In this document: positions 50,481 through 59,638 of the stretch, piece by piece
Position numbering within the stretch: the first letter of the stretch is position 1
Layout of the letters: every line of letters begins with the position of its first letter
Assembly: GCF_900103345.1 (NCBI RefSeq)
Contig: NZ_LT629702.1
Coordinates: 6,177,501-6,241,500 of the forward strand
Source: Pseudomonas azotoformans
GTDB lineage: Bacteria > Pseudomonadota > Gammaproteobacteria > Pseudomonadales > Pseudomonadaceae
DNA length: 64,000 nucleotides
Direction of reading: 5' to 3'
The notes under the pieces: model-generated
Databases searched by the model: none
The model's input: only the letters and a program-made list of their open reading frames with translations
What the model was told of the DNA's origin: nothing
Translations under genes and position numbers: made by a program

Positions 50481-51260
50481 TTATTTGCCGCTGTACAGGT
50501 TCAGATCGCCAAAGTGTTTCTTCTGGATGGTGGCGTAGGTGCCATCATCGTGTAACGCTTTGATACCTTTATCCAAAAGCGCCTTCAGTTCAGTGTTACC
50601 TTTTTTGATACCGACCGCGGTTTTCGACGGCAGCAATGGATCGTCGATGGCCTTGCTCACTTCGTAGTCGGCACCGGCCGGCGACTTCAGGAAGCCCAGT
50701 TCGGCTTGCAGCATGTCCTGCACGGAGGCGTCGAGACGGCCGGAGGTCAGGTCGGCGTACACCTGGTCCTGGTTGGCGTAGGCCTTGGTGGTCACACCGG
50801 CTTTATCCAGCACGGCCTTGGCGTAGGCTTCCTGGATGGTGCCCTGCTCGTAGCCTACGGATTTGCCCTTGAGGGACTCCGGCGTCGAGTAGCCCGCGCC
50901 TTTCTTGAACACCAGCGAGGTCGGGCCGGAGAACAGTTCGCTGGAGAAGTCGATGGCCTTTTCACGCACCGGGGTCACGGTCATGGACGAAATCACGCCG
51001 TCGAACTTGTTGGCCTTGAGGCCCGGAATCATGCCGTCAAAATCACTTTCTACCCACTTGCACTTTACTTTCAGCTCGGCGCAGATCGCATTGCCCAGGT
51101 CGATATCGAAGCCCACCAGGCTGCCGTCCGCTGCCTTGGATTCGAATGGCGCGTAGGACGGATCGACACCAAAACGCAGTTCCTTGTATTCCTTGGCCGT
51201 GGCTACACCCGCGGCCATGCACAGAGCCAGTGCAGAAAGGGTCAGCAATGCTTTTTTCAT
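50481..51260 (-). CDS. Amino-acid ABC transporter periplasmic binding protein
   Basis: Cluster-F type solute-binding protein of 259 aa with a signal peptide (MKKALLTLSALALCMAAGVATA). Ligand-site features are DPSYAPFESKAADG and DFDGMIPGLKANKFDGVISSMTVTPVRE, typical for basic or polar amino acids (HisJ/ArgT/AotJ group). AGGGA lies upstream of the chosen ATG; an ATG seven codons earlier would displace the signal peptide. It is the first gene of the operon; a tandem 12-bp repeat lies in its promoter region. No argR gene follows the operon. Confidence 0.92.
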   Translation of the reverse strand: MKKALLTLSALALCMAAGVATAKEYKELRFGVDPSYAPFESKAADGSLVGFDIDLGNAICAELKVKCKWVESDFDGMIPGLKANKFDGVISSMTVTPVREKAIDFSSELFSGPTSLVFKKGAGYSTPESLKGKSVGYEQGTIQEAYAKAVLDKAGVTTKAYANQDQVYADLTSGRLDASVQDMLQAELGFLKSPAGADYEVSKAIDDPLLPSKTAVGIKKGNTELKALLDKGIKALHDDGTYATIQKKHFGDLNLYSGK

Positions 51261-51356
51261 TATGTAATCCCTGGAAACCAAGATAAGCGCTTGTGGCGCG
51301 TTTAGGACTGTTACTGAACGGTGTCAGACGGATCACAAGTAGCAATTTCTGCACCA

Positions 51357-51380
51357 TAGTTCCGAATGTAGTTCCGAATG
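51357..51380. promoter_or_regulatory. Tandem 12-bp direct repeat upstream of the ABC operon
   Basis: TAGTTCCGAATG occurs twice in immediate succession about 97-120 nt upstream of the binding-protein start. Spacing of 12 bp is close to one helical turn, so it could be an activator or repressor site. No known operator is recognised. Confidence 0.4.
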
Positions 51381-51425
51381 AGCGTTTTAAAAGGTGGGAT
51401 GAGGGAGATCTGAGTGTAGGAGATG

Positions 51426-51465
51426 CCCGAAAATGGGCGCTGAAAAATGAGCGCACCATTTCGGG
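51426..51465 (-). terminator. Large imperfect hairpin after the ligase gene
   Basis: Two 16-nt arms (CCCGAAAATGGGCGCT and AGCGCACCATTTCGGG) pair with one offset base on each side around an 8-nt loop, about 29 nt past the ligase stop codon. No T tract follows. It probably marks the end of the exonuclease-ligase transcript. Confidence 0.5.
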
Positions 51466-51493
51466 TCATAAGCAAATTTAAATGTGGGAGGTG

Positions 51494-53128
51494 TCAGGTA
51501 AGCAGGTCTTGCAGGGTGGCAAGGCTGTCGGCCTCATCCACCGCCTTATCCTGTCGCCAGCGCAACATCCGTGGAAACCGTACGGCAATTCCGCTCTTGT
51601 GCCGCTTGGACAGGGCAATACCCTCGAACCCCAGCTCGAACACCAGGCTCGGCGTGACACTGCTCACCGGGCCGAATTTCTCCACGGTGGTCTTGCGCAC
51701 AATCGCGTCGACCTTGCGCATTTCTTCATCGGTCAGCCCGGAATAGGCCTTGGCAAACGGCACCAGTGAGCGTTCACTGCCGGGCGGGCCGTCCCACACC
51801 GCAAAGGTGTAGTCGCTGTAGAGGCTGGCGCGCCGGCCGTGGCCGCGCTGGGCGTAGATCAGTACCGCGTCGACGCTGAACGGGTCGACTTTCCACTTCC
51901 ACCACACGCCCATGTCCTTGGTGCGGCCGACGCCGTACAGGCCATCGCGGGCCTTGAGCATCATGCCTTCTACTCCGAGGCTGCGAGAGGCTTTACGCTG
52001 TTCGGCCAGTGCTTCCCAGGTGGTTGCGGTCAGCAGTGGTGAGGCGAGCAGTACCGGCTGGTCGCACTGGGTGACCACCTGCTCAAGCTGGGCGCGGCGT
52101 TCGGCCTGGGTGTGGTTGCGCCAGTCCTCACCCTGATGTTCCAGCAAGTCGTAGGCCAGTACCGCCACCGGCGCATCCTCCAGCACTTTTTTGCTCAAGG
52201 TCTTGCGGCCGATTCGCTGCTGCAGCAGGGCGAAGGGTTGTACTGCCCCCTTCCACACCACGATTTCACCGTCGATCACTGTGCCATCGGGCAAGCCGCT
52301 CACCAGGCTATGAAGTTCAGGAAAACGTTCGGTGACCAGCTCTTCGCCACGGGACCAGATCCACAGGCGGCCGTCGCGCTTGACCAGTTGCGCGCGGATG
52401 CCATCCCACTTCCACTCCACCTGCCAGTCGGCGGGGGCACCGAGCAGCGCGTCGAATTGCTCCACCGGTTGCGCCAAGCCATGAGCCAGAAAAAACGGAT
52501 AAGGCTGGCCGCCCCGTTGTGCATGCTCGTCGGACGATTCGGCGGCGATCAGCTTGAGGTAGCCCTCAGCGGTCGGACGATTGGACAGGTCGGTGTAGCC
52601 CACTAACCGCTGCGCCACACGCTTGCTGTCGAGGTCGGCCATGGCGGCGAGGGCACGGGTGACCAACAGCTTGGACACGCCCACGCGAAAGCTGCCGGTG
52701 ATCAATTTGATGCACACCATCAAGCTGGGTTGATCCAGTTGCGCCCACAACGCCGGCAGGCGCTCAGCCAATTCCAGGGGAGGCAAGCCGCGCAACGGCA
52801 GGAGTTTTTCCTCCAGCCACACGGCCAGGCCATCCTCCGAGGTGTAGGCAGATTCCGGTAGCAGCAGGGAAATGGTCTCCGCCAGGTCACCCACAGACTG
52901 GTAGCTTTCCTCGAACAGCCACGGCTCGATGCCGGACGCTGCGGTGGCCATGTCCCGCAACAGGCGCGTCGGCACCAATTGCCGTGGTCGTCCGCCGGAC
53001 AGGAAATACACGGCCCAGGCGGCATCTTCTGGCGCGGCCACCCGGAAGTAGGCTTGCAACGCCGCCAGCTTGGCATTGCTGGAGGTGGTGGCATCGAGGT
53101 TGGCGTACAGCTCGGCAAAGGCCTTCAT
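51494..53128 (-). CDS. ATP-dependent DNA ligase (ligase-associated repair set)
   Basis: The 544-aa ligase has an N-terminal DNA-binding domain (to about residue 200), an adenylation domain with nucleophile Lys240 in EWKWDGIRAQ, motif III RFPELH nearby, IDGEIVVWK, and motif V MLKARDGLYGVGR(T/K), then a C-terminal OB fold. It is distinct from the NAD-dependent LigA and lacks the LigD polymerase and nuclease domains. The ATG overlaps the exonuclease stop by 4 nt. Helicase and PdeM partners lie beyond the ABC operon. Confidence 0.93.
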   Translation of the reverse strand: MKAFAELYANLDATTSSNAKLAALQAYFRVAAPEDAAWAVYFLSGGRPRQLVPTRLLRDMATAASGIEPWLFEESYQSVGDLAETISLLLPESAYTSEDGLAVWLEEKLLPLRGLPPLELAERLPALWAQLDQPSLMVCIKLITGSFRVGVSKLLVTRALAAMADLDSKRVAQRLVGYTDLSNRPTAEGYLKLIAAESSDEHAQRGGQPYPFFLAHGLAQPVEQFDALLGAPADWQVEWKWDGIRAQLVKRDGRLWIWSRGEELVTERFPELHSLVSGLPDGTVIDGEIVVWKGAVQPFALLQQRIGRKTLSKKVLEDAPVAVLAYDLLEHQGEDWRNHTQAERRAQLEQVVTQCDQPVLLASPLLTATTWEALAEQRKASRSLGVEGMMLKARDGLYGVGRTKDMGVWWKWKVDPFSVDAVLIYAQRGHGRRASLYSDYTFAVWDGPPGSERSLVPFAKAYSGLTDEEMRKVDAIVRKTTVEKFGPVSSVTPSLVFELGFEGIALSKRHKSGIAVRFPRMLRWRQDKAVDEADSLATLQDLLT

Positions 53129-54129
53129 GCGCCAGCCTCTTCTTCGTCATCGCCGTATTCGGTGGTGAAGCCCTGGGCATCCAGGCCTTTTTCCCGCAGA
53201 TGGCGCACCAATACGCCGACGGAACCGTGGGTGACCATCACCCGCTCGGCGCCGGTCTGCTCGATGGCCCACAACAGGCCGGGCCAGTCGGCGTGGTCCG
53301 AGAGCACAAAGCCCCGGTCGACCCCGCGTCGTCGACGGGTGCCACGCAGGCGCATCCAGCCACTGGCGAAGGCGTCACTGTAGTCGCCGAAGCGCTTGAT
53401 CCAACTGCTGCCGCCAGCGGAGGGCGGGGCGATGATCAGGGCTTGGCGCAGCAACGGGTCGGTCTTGTTGAAGTCGCCGGCGTAGAGGGTCTCAGGGATA
53501 TGGATGCCGGCCTCGCGGTACACCCGATTCAACGGTTCGACCGCGCCATGGCTGAGGATGGGCCCGATGCTGGCGTCGATGCCGTGCAGGATGCGCTGGG
53601 CCTTGCCGAACGAATAACAGAACAACACGCTGGCCTTGCCGGCGGCGATGTTGGCCTGCCACCAGTCGTTGATCCCGGCGAAGATCTGCGCCTGGGGCTG
53701 CCAGCGGTAGATCGGCAGGCCGAAGGTGGATTCGGTGATAAAGGTGTGGCAACGCACCGGCTCGAAGGGCGCGCAGGTGCCGTCGGGTTCGACCTTGTAG
53801 TCGCCGGACGCGACCCAGACTTCACCCTGGTATTCCAGGCGCACCTGGGCCGAGCCAAGCACATGCCCGGCCGGGTGAAAACTCAGGGTGACGCCGTGAT
53901 GCTCCAGTGGCTCGCCGTAGGCCAGGGTTTGCAGGTTGATGTCCTGGCCCAGCCGGGAACGCAGGATGCCTTCTCCGGGGGCTGCCGCCAGGTAGTGCTG
54001 GTTGCCAGTGCGGGCGTGGTCGCCGTGGGCGTGGGTGATGACCGAACGCTCCACCGGGCGCCAGGGGTCGATGTAGAAATCTCCGGCGGGGCAGTAGAGG
54101 CCTTCGGGGCGGGCGATGACAAGGTCCAT
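53125..54129 (-). CDS. Ligase-associated DNA exonuclease (metallo-beta-lactamase fold)
   Basis: Beta-lactamase/beta-CASP nuclease of 334 aa related to SNM1/CPSF73. The metal motif is HAHGDH (33-38), followed by AGHVLGSAQ, ASGDYK and FVLSDHADWPGL. Start MDLVIARPEGLYCPAG is typical. First gene of the minus-strand exonuclease-ligase pair, which in many bacteria continues directly with the helicase and PdeM. Confidence 0.92.
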   Translation of the reverse strand: MDLVIARPEGLYCPAGDFYIDPWRPVERSVITHAHGDHARTGNQHYLAAAPGEGILRSRLGQDINLQTLAYGEPLEHHGVTLSFHPAGHVLGSAQVRLEYQGEVWVASGDYKVEPDGTCAPFEPVRCHTFITESTFGLPIYRWQPQAQIFAGINDWWQANIAAGKASVLFCYSFGKAQRILHGIDASIGPILSHGAVEPLNRVYREAGIHIPETLYAGDFNKTDPLLRQALIIAPPSAGGSSWIKRFGDYSDAFASGWMRLRGTRRRRGVDRGFVLSDHADWPGLLWAIEQTGAERVMVTHGSVGVLVRHLREKGLDAQGFTTEYGDDEEEAGA

Positions 54130-54200
54130 TGGCGTGCCGGGGGCGATGGGCTTATCAGGTAGGAGGTGGGCGGGCGATGAGAAGTTCGATTAACTATTGT

Positions 54201-54350
54201 AGTGAGCGGGCTTGTTGTGGTGAGCGGGCTTGCCCCGCGCTGGGGCGCGAAGCGGCCCCAATCCAGTCAATGCATGCTTCCAGTCAGACACAGGTCGCCT
54301 GGTTTTAGGGCGGCTTCGCCACCCAGCGCGGGGCAAGCCCGCTCACCACA
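54201..54350. repeat. REP pair, family B, with an extra partial arm
   Basis: Arms GTGGTGAGCGGGCTTGCCCC and its reverse complement bracket about 75 nt. Just left of the left arm is a truncated tandem copy (AGTGAGCGGGCTTGTTG). The inner part carries CGAAGCGGC and GCGGCTTCG, so the whole can fold into one long stem. It fills the gap between the exonuclease gene and quiP. Confidence 0.8.
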
Positions 54351-54377
54351 GTAAAAGCCCGCCCCACACTTGCCGGA

Positions 54378-56819
54378 TTATTTGCCCGGCGTCAGGGTCA
54401 ACCGCGCCTTCCCATACACCTTCTCGAAGTTCTGCGGCTGCATCGGGAAGCTCAGGTATTGCGCCTTGAGCGCTGGGTCGATGCCGTTGGCATAATTCGG
54501 GCTGGCCGGGTTGCCGGACTGGCCGATGCCACCCTGGCCCATCATTGGCTCTACTTGGCCGAAATCCACGATCAGGCGCAGCGCCGGCACCTGGGTGGTG
54601 GTGAAGTCCTGGCCCCAGTTGTAGGGCGCCGGGTTCAAGGTGTTGTGGTCGCCGCCGGAGGCCAGCGGGCCGCGAATGACTTGGCCACTGGTGTTTTTCC
54701 AGGTGGTGGTGTGCAGCTTGCCCCACTGCCAGGCCTTGTGGTCGGCGCCCAACTGGCTGTCGCCGGCGCTGATCGCAGCGGCCAGGCTGCGGGCGAGGAT
54801 CGCCGGTTTGTCTTCCTTCTGTGGGGTACGCACGTCATCCCAGAACGGGCTGTCTTCGCGGCCCAGCAGGTGGTCGGCCTGGGCTGCGTAGGACAGGCTG
54901 GCGTTGCTGACAAAGGCTTTCCAGCTCGCGCTGTTTTCCGGGCCGAGCTCGTCGAGGAAGATCTGTCTGGTGCTCTCCTGCAGGAACAGTTCATAGAGCG
55001 CCGCATCGGCAGAGGTGGACACCAGGCGACCATCGAACGCCATCAGGCGCCCCAGCGCCTCACGGGCCTTGGCTTGTTCCGCCGCAGGCAGTGCGTCAAT
55101 CGCCTGTTTCAGCGGCTGGGCCATGCCCGGCGCCTGGAACATGCTCTTGAGCTTGGCGGCGAAGGTCGTGGTCTGGTCGTACTGCATGGCGATCATGCTG
55201 CGGCTGTCGTGCTTGCCGGCATTGGCCAGTTGCGCCAGGCGCTCGCTGCGCTCCGGGGCGTCCCAGGAGTTGGACAGTTGCATGCCATAGCCACGCGGCG
55301 CGGTGCGCTGGTTGGCGGTGCCGATCCAGCCTTGGGCCGGGTCCTGGTCATAGGGATGCAGCATGGCGTCGGCGTAGCCATCCCAGTCAAACCGCGTGTC
55401 CCAGCCCGGCGACGGCAGCAAGCCTTCGCCTTCGCGGCGGTTAGGGAAGCGGCCGGTGACTTGCCAGCCAATGCTGCCGGCGTCGGCGAAGATCATGTTC
55501 AGGGCGATGGCACGGATTTCCCGGGTCGCGTCCGACGCTTTGCCGATGGATTGTGCGCGGGACAGGTCGAAGAACGCGTCCAGGCTCTTGTCGTCCTTGA
55601 AGTCGGCGGTTTGCAGGGCCAGGCCCAGGCCGGTGGTCAGTGCCTGGCTGCTGTTGAGCAGGGCGCCGTGACGGGTTTCGTACACCACCTCGCGGATCGA
55701 GCGTTGGCCCTTGATGAAGAAGGTTTCGTTACGCACGCCTGCCGGTAGCCACTTGCCGTTGTTCTCGTAGTACAGCGCGCTGCCCTGGCGCTTGACCTTC
55801 TCCAGGAACAGGTCCTGGGTGTCGCCCTTGACCGTGCTCATGCTCCACGCGACTTTGCCGTTGAAGCCGGACAGCAGCGTCGGCAGGCCGGCAATCGAAG
55901 CGCCGGCGGCCTGGTATTTCGGTGCACGGATCTGCACGTAGCTCCACGGCGACGGTGCCTGCGGCTGGGCGGCGAGGTCGCCTGCCAGCAGGCTTTTACC
56001 GCTGCGGCTGCGCTGCGGGCCAATCGCCCAGTTGCTTGAGGTGGTCACCGCCAGCGAATTGAGGCTGCTCAGTTGCTGGCTGACCGCGTCCAGCCCGGCC
56101 AGGCCGGTGATCTGGCCCAGGTTCACGCCCTTGAGTTTTTCGGCCTCGGCCAGTGGGATCGCTTCGTCCGGCGCGCTGGGGGTGAGCCAGGCGAGTTTGT
56201 CGACGCCGACTTTCTGCGCCAGCACCAGCGACGAAATTTCTTCCTGCAGGTTGGCCGACTCGCTGAAATTCAGCAGGCAGAACAGCAGCGCCGAATCTTC
56301 CGGCTTCCAGTACTCGGGCTTGTAGCCGGTCTGTGCCAGGTCCGGCGGCAGCTTGTCGCGGTGGCGGAACAGGTAGGCGTTGACGCCGCGTGCATACACT
56401 TCAAAGAAGCGCTTGAGGCGCGGGCTGGAGGCGTTGTACAGCTCGCCGGCGCTTTTCTTCAGGTTGACCGCGCGCATGAAGCGGTCGACATCCAGCACCT
56501 CTGGCCCCGACATTTCCGCCAGGCGGCCCTGGGCCAGCAGGCGCAGGGTCACCATCTGGGTGATGCGATCACTGGCGTGCACATAACCGAGGCTGAACAG
56601 CGCGTCGTGGAAGGTGTTGCTTTCGATCAACGGCATACCCTGGGCATTGCGCCGTACCGATACGTTCTGCGCGAGGCCTTTGATCGGCTGTACGCCGGCG
56701 ACCGGCGGCAGGGTGTCCTGGGTGCTCTGGAGCTGGCAACCGGCCAGGCTTAACGCACTGGCCACTGCCGCGGCAACGCCGAACCGGGGAAGAAAATGTG
56801 AGAGGGCTGGCGAGGCCAT
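54378..56819 (-). CDS. quiP: QuiP-type penicillin acylase-family protein with altered active site
   Basis: Ntn-hydrolase of 813 aa, resembling acyl-homoserine lactone acylase QuiP of P. aeruginosa from the first residues (MASPAL, then [13 protein letters not shown]) to the last (LTLTPGK). The N-terminus has a lipobox-like LSLAGC. Autocleavage would expose Ser261 ([11 protein letters not shown]) as beta-subunit residue 1. The usual ANDxH segment is replaced by AGDLA, so the position equivalent to the conserved His beta-23 is Ala283. The C-terminal [18 protein letters not shown] is conserved. The protein is also shorter than QuiP as I recall it. AHL degradation is therefore doubtful. A GST gene follows, as beside quiP in P. 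aeruginosa. Confidence 0.85.
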   Translation of the reverse strand: MASPALSHFLPRFGVAAAVASALSLAGCQLQSTQDTLPPVAGVQPIKGLAQNVSVRRNAQGMPLIESNTFHDALFSLGYVHASDRITQMVTLRLLAQGRLAEMSGPEVLDVDRFMRAVNLKKSAGELYNASSPRLKRFFEVYARGVNAYLFRHRDKLPPDLAQTGYKPEYWKPEDSALLFCLLNFSESANLQEEISSLVLAQKVGVDKLAWLTPSAPDEAIPLAEAEKLKGVNLGQITGLAGLDAVSQQLSSLNSLAVTTSSNWAIGPQRSRSGKSLLAGDLAAQPQAPSPWSYVQIRAPKYQAAGASIAGLPTLLSGFNGKVAWSMSTVKGDTQDLFLEKVKRQGSALYYENNGKWLPAGVRNETFFIKGQRSIREVVYETRHGALLNSSQALTTGLGLALQTADFKDDKSLDAFFDLSRAQSIGKASDATREIRAIALNMIFADAGSIGWQVTGRFPNRREGEGLLPSPGWDTRFDWDGYADAMLHPYDQDPAQGWIGTANQRTAPRGYGMQLSNSWDAPERSERLAQLANAGKHDSRSMIAMQYDQTTTFAAKLKSMFQAPGMAQPLKQAIDALPAAEQAKAREALGRLMAFDGRLVSTSADAALYELFLQESTRQIFLDELGPENSASWKAFVSNASLSYAAQADHLLGREDSPFWDDVRTPQKEDKPAILARSLAAAISAGDSQLGADHKAWQWGKLHTTTWKNTSGQVIRGPLASGGDHNTLNPAPYNWGQDFTTTQVPALRLIVDFGQVEPMMGQGGIGQSGNPASPNYANGIDPALKAQYLSFPMQPQNFEKVYGKARLTLTPGK

Positions 56820-56934
56820 GGCAAAGCTCCTGCGGGGGGTAGCGTCAGTAAAGGCGCTACGTTAGTGAGCGCGGCGAAACGACGCAAGCGGGAGTTTGGG
56901 TTAAGCGTTAGATCTTGAGTCTTGCACGAATCAG

Positions 56935-57024
56935 TGTGGGAGCGGGCTTGCTCGCGAATGCGGAGTGTCAGTCGACATATTCAGTGACTGACACTCCGCA
57001 TTCGCGAGCAAGCCCGCTCCCACA
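56935..57024. repeat. REP pair, family C
   Basis: Arms TGTGGGAGCGGGCTTGCTCG and its reverse complement; the spacer is itself palindromic (GCGGAGTGTCAGTC with GACTGACACTCCGC), so nearly all 90 nt can form one hairpin. Located between quiP and the GST gene. Confidence 0.85.
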
Positions 57025-57047
57025 TTTTGATCGAGTAAGGCTTCAGT

Positions 57048-57692
57048 TCAGGATTTGGGCGGGTTCACTTTCTGCAGCAGCTCATACGCCCGGACCGTCG
57101 CCGGCCGTTCCTTGATGCTGTTGAACCAGCGATGCAGGTGTGGGAAATCTTCCAGGCGCTGGCTCTGCCATTTGTGGGAAACAATCCAGGGGTAGATCGC
57201 CATGTCGGCAATGCTGTAGTCCTCACCGGCCACGAACGCACGGTCCGCCAGGCGCCGGTCGAGCACCCCGTAAAGGCGTGCGGTTTCATCCACGTAGCGT
57301 TTGATCGCGTAGGGGATTTTTTCCGGGGCGAACTGGCTGAAGTGATGATTCTGCCCCGCCATCGGGCCCAAGCCGCCCATTTGCCAGAACAGCCACTGCA
57401 GCACTTCCTGGCGACCGCGCAGGTCTTTTGCAATGAACTGGCCGGTTTTTTCCGCGAGGTACAACAGGATCGCGCCGGATTCAAACAGCGAAATCGGTGC
57501 GCCGCCGTCGGTCGGGTTCTGGTCGACGATGGCGGGGATGCGGTTGTTGGGAGCGATCTTCAGGAAGTCAGGCTTGAACTGTTCACCCTGGCCGATGTTG
57601 ATCGGGTGCACCTTGTAGGGCAGGCCGGCTTCTTCCAGGAACAACGATATTTTGTGGCCGTTGGGGGTGGTCCAGTAATACAGGTCGATCAT
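57048..57692 (-). CDS. yfcG: Glutathione S-transferase family protein, YfcG-like disulfide-bond oxidoreductase
   Basis: The 214 aa closely match E. coli YfcG, a GST-fold enzyme with disulfide reductase activity: MIDLYYWTTPNGHKISLFLE, then SPNN-like APNNRIPAIVD, LFESGAILLYLAEKTG, QWLFWQMGGLGPM and GQNHHF. The N-terminal thioredoxin-like domain spans about 1-85 and the helical domain 90-210. A frame extending 35 codons upstream was rejected because homology begins at MIDLYY. Confidence 0.9.
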   Translation of the reverse strand: MIDLYYWTTPNGHKISLFLEEAGLPYKVHPINIGQGEQFKPDFLKIAPNNRIPAIVDQNPTDGGAPISLFESGAILLYLAEKTGQFIAKDLRGRQEVLQWLFWQMGGLGPMAGQNHHFSQFAPEKIPYAIKRYVDETARLYGVLDRRLADRAFVAGEDYSIADMAIYPWIVSHKWQSQRLEDFPHLHRWFNSIKERPATVRAYELLQKVNPPKS

Positions 57693-57797
57693 GAAGCTCT
57701 CCAAAAGTGGTGATGCTTGAACGGATGCCTGTAGGTATAGGTAATGTTGGGCGTGCGAAAATTCAATGAAACATTTATGCATACCCTTAGAAGCCAA

Positions 57798-58583
57798 TCA
57801 GAAAGCGCCATCCACCAACACCTGCAACGACTGCTCAGAACAACGTTCGATGCGCGCCCGCACGCGATACACCTCGGCAAACAACAGCGGGTTGAGCACG
57901 TCGTTCGCCGCGCCGCTGGCATACAAGCGACCCTGGCGCAGCACGGCAATATGGTCGGCAAAACGTGCGGCAAGGTTGATGTCGTGCAATACCACCACGG
58001 CGATCAGGTGGTGTTCGCGCACCAGGTCGCGTACGCACTCCATGACTTTCAATTGGTAGTTGAGGTCGAGGGCGCTGGTGGGTTCGTCCAGCAGCATCAC
58101 TTGGGGGCTCCGTGCAATCAGCTGCGCGAGGCTGACCAGTTGGCGTTGGCCGCCCGACAGCGTGCTTAGCCACTGATCGGCCAGATGGGCGATGCCAATG
58201 CGTTGCAACGCTGCAAAGGCTTCGCGCAGGCAGGCGTCGTTGGACAATGGAATGCCGTCCACACTGGCGACGCGCAGCGCGGCAATCACACTTTCCATCA
58301 CGCTGAGGCTCAGGCCCGGTGGCAGGTTCTGCGGCATGTAGGTCACGCGCCGGGCGCGTTCGGCCACGGACATGGCCGACAGGTCGAGGTCACCCAGGCT
58401 TACGACGCCATGCATCTTTTCCAGCCCGGCCACGGCGCGCAGCAAGGTGGACTTGCCGGCGCCGTTGGGGCCGATCAGGGCGGTCAGGCTGCCGGGCGGC
58501 AAGGTCGGCAGGCTCAGGTCATGCACGATCTGCCGGCGGCCATAACTCACATTGGCGTTGTGTACGCTCAACCCTTGGTTCAT
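57798..58583 (-). CDS. Siderophore/iron ABC transporter, ATP-binding subunit (FecE/FepC type)
   Basis: The 261 aa have Walker A GPNGAGKST, signature LSGGQRQLVSLAQLI, Walker [13 protein letters not shown] and switch His in VVLHDINLAARF. It overlaps the permease gene by 4 nt and closes the operon that starts with the TonB receptor. Confidence 0.92.
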   Translation of the reverse strand: MNQGLSVHNANVSYGRRQIVHDLSLPTLPPGSLTALIGPNGAGKSTLLRAVAGLEKMHGVVSLGDLDLSAMSVAERARRVTYMPQNLPPGLSLSVMESVIAALRVASVDGIPLSNDACLREAFAALQRIGIAHLADQWLSTLSGGQRQLVSLAQLIARSPQVMLLDEPTSALDLNYQLKVMECVRDLVREHHLIAVVVLHDINLAARFADHIAVLRQGRLYASGAANDVLNPLLFAEVYRVRARIERCSEQSLQVLVDGAF

Positions 58584-59638
58584 AACTGCCTCCCGCGCTT
58601 GAACACCAGCACCACGAAAATCGGCACGCCCACCAACGCGGTGACGATGCCCACCGGCACGATCACACCGGGCATGATCAGCTTACTGGCAATCGACGAC
58701 AGCGCCAGCAACAGCGCGCCGGTCAGGGCGCTGGCCGGCAGCAGGAACCGTTGGTCTTCGCCCACCAGGATCCGTGCGATATGCGGACCCACCAGGCCGA
58801 TAAAGCCGATGGTGCCGACGAAGGCCACGGCGGTGGCCGACAACAGGCTGATGCGCAACAACGAGAAAAACCGCAAGCGTTTCACGTCCACGCCGAAGCT
58901 TTGTGCGCGGTCTTCGCCCATGCGCAGCAGGGTCAGGCGCGGTGCGGCGGCGAAGGAAAACGGCAGCACCACCACGACTACCAGCGCCAGGATGCCGAGC
59001 TTGTCCCAATTGGCGCGGGTCACGCTGCCCAGGGTCCAGAACACCAGTTGCTGCAGCACATCTTCGGTGGCCACCAGTTGCAACAAAGCCACCACCGCGT
59101 TGCAACTGAACACCAGCGCGATGCCGAACAGCACCAGGCTCTCCACCCCGGCGCCCCGCAGGCGCGACATGGCTTGCAGCAAAAACACCGAGGCGGCGGC
59201 GAAGATGAACGCCGAAATGGAAATCGCGGTGTTGGCCGACACCCACAGGGTCGTCACCGGGAACACAATCACCAGGGATGCCCCCAGCGCCGCCGCCGAC
59301 GACACGCCCAAGGTAAACGGGCTGGCCAGCGGGTTGTTCAAGATCGCCTGCATCTCGGCGCCGGCCAGCGACAACGCACAGCCCACCAGCACCGCCATCA
59401 ACGCGTAGGGCAGGCGCACGTTCCAGATGATCACCTGGTCGGTGGCGCTGAGGTGGGACGGGTGCGCAATCCCGTCAAGCAACGCCCAAAGGCCCATGCC
59501 GGACGGGCCGCTGGCCAGGTCCACCAGCAGGGCGCAGACCAGCGCCGTGCCGAGCAGCGCCAATAGCCAGGCACGCCGCGCCAGCAGGCGGCGATAGCCG
59601 TGGGTGGCTGAGGCGAGGTCAAGGGTTTGCGTGGTCAT
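58580..59638 (-). CDS. Siderophore/iron ABC transporter permease, FecCD family
   Basis: Polytopic inner-membrane protein of 352 aa, about 10 helices expected. Typical segments are RLPYALMAVLVGCALSLAGAEMQAILNNPLASPFTLGVSSAAALGA (in parts) and the coupling-loop region IGFIGLVGPHIARILVG. It presumably works as a homodimer, since only one permease gene is present. Overlaps the binding-protein gene by 4 nt. Confidence 0.93.
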   Translation of the reverse strand: MTTQTLDLASATHGYRRLLARRAWLLALLGTALVCALLVDLASGPSGMGLWALLDGIAHPSHLSATDQVIIWNVRLPYALMAVLVGCALSLAGAEMQAILNNPLASPFTLGVSSAAALGASLVIVFPVTTLWVSANTAISISAFIFAAASVFLLQAMSRLRGAGVESLVLFGIALVFSCNAVVALLQLVATEDVLQQLVFWTLGSVTRANWDKLGILALVVVVVLPFSFAAAPRLTLLRMGEDRAQSFGVDVKRLRFFSLLRISLLSATAVAFVGTIGFIGLVGPHIARILVGEDQRFLLPASALTGALLLALSSIASKLIMPGVIVPVGIVTALVGVPIFVVLVFKRGRQL

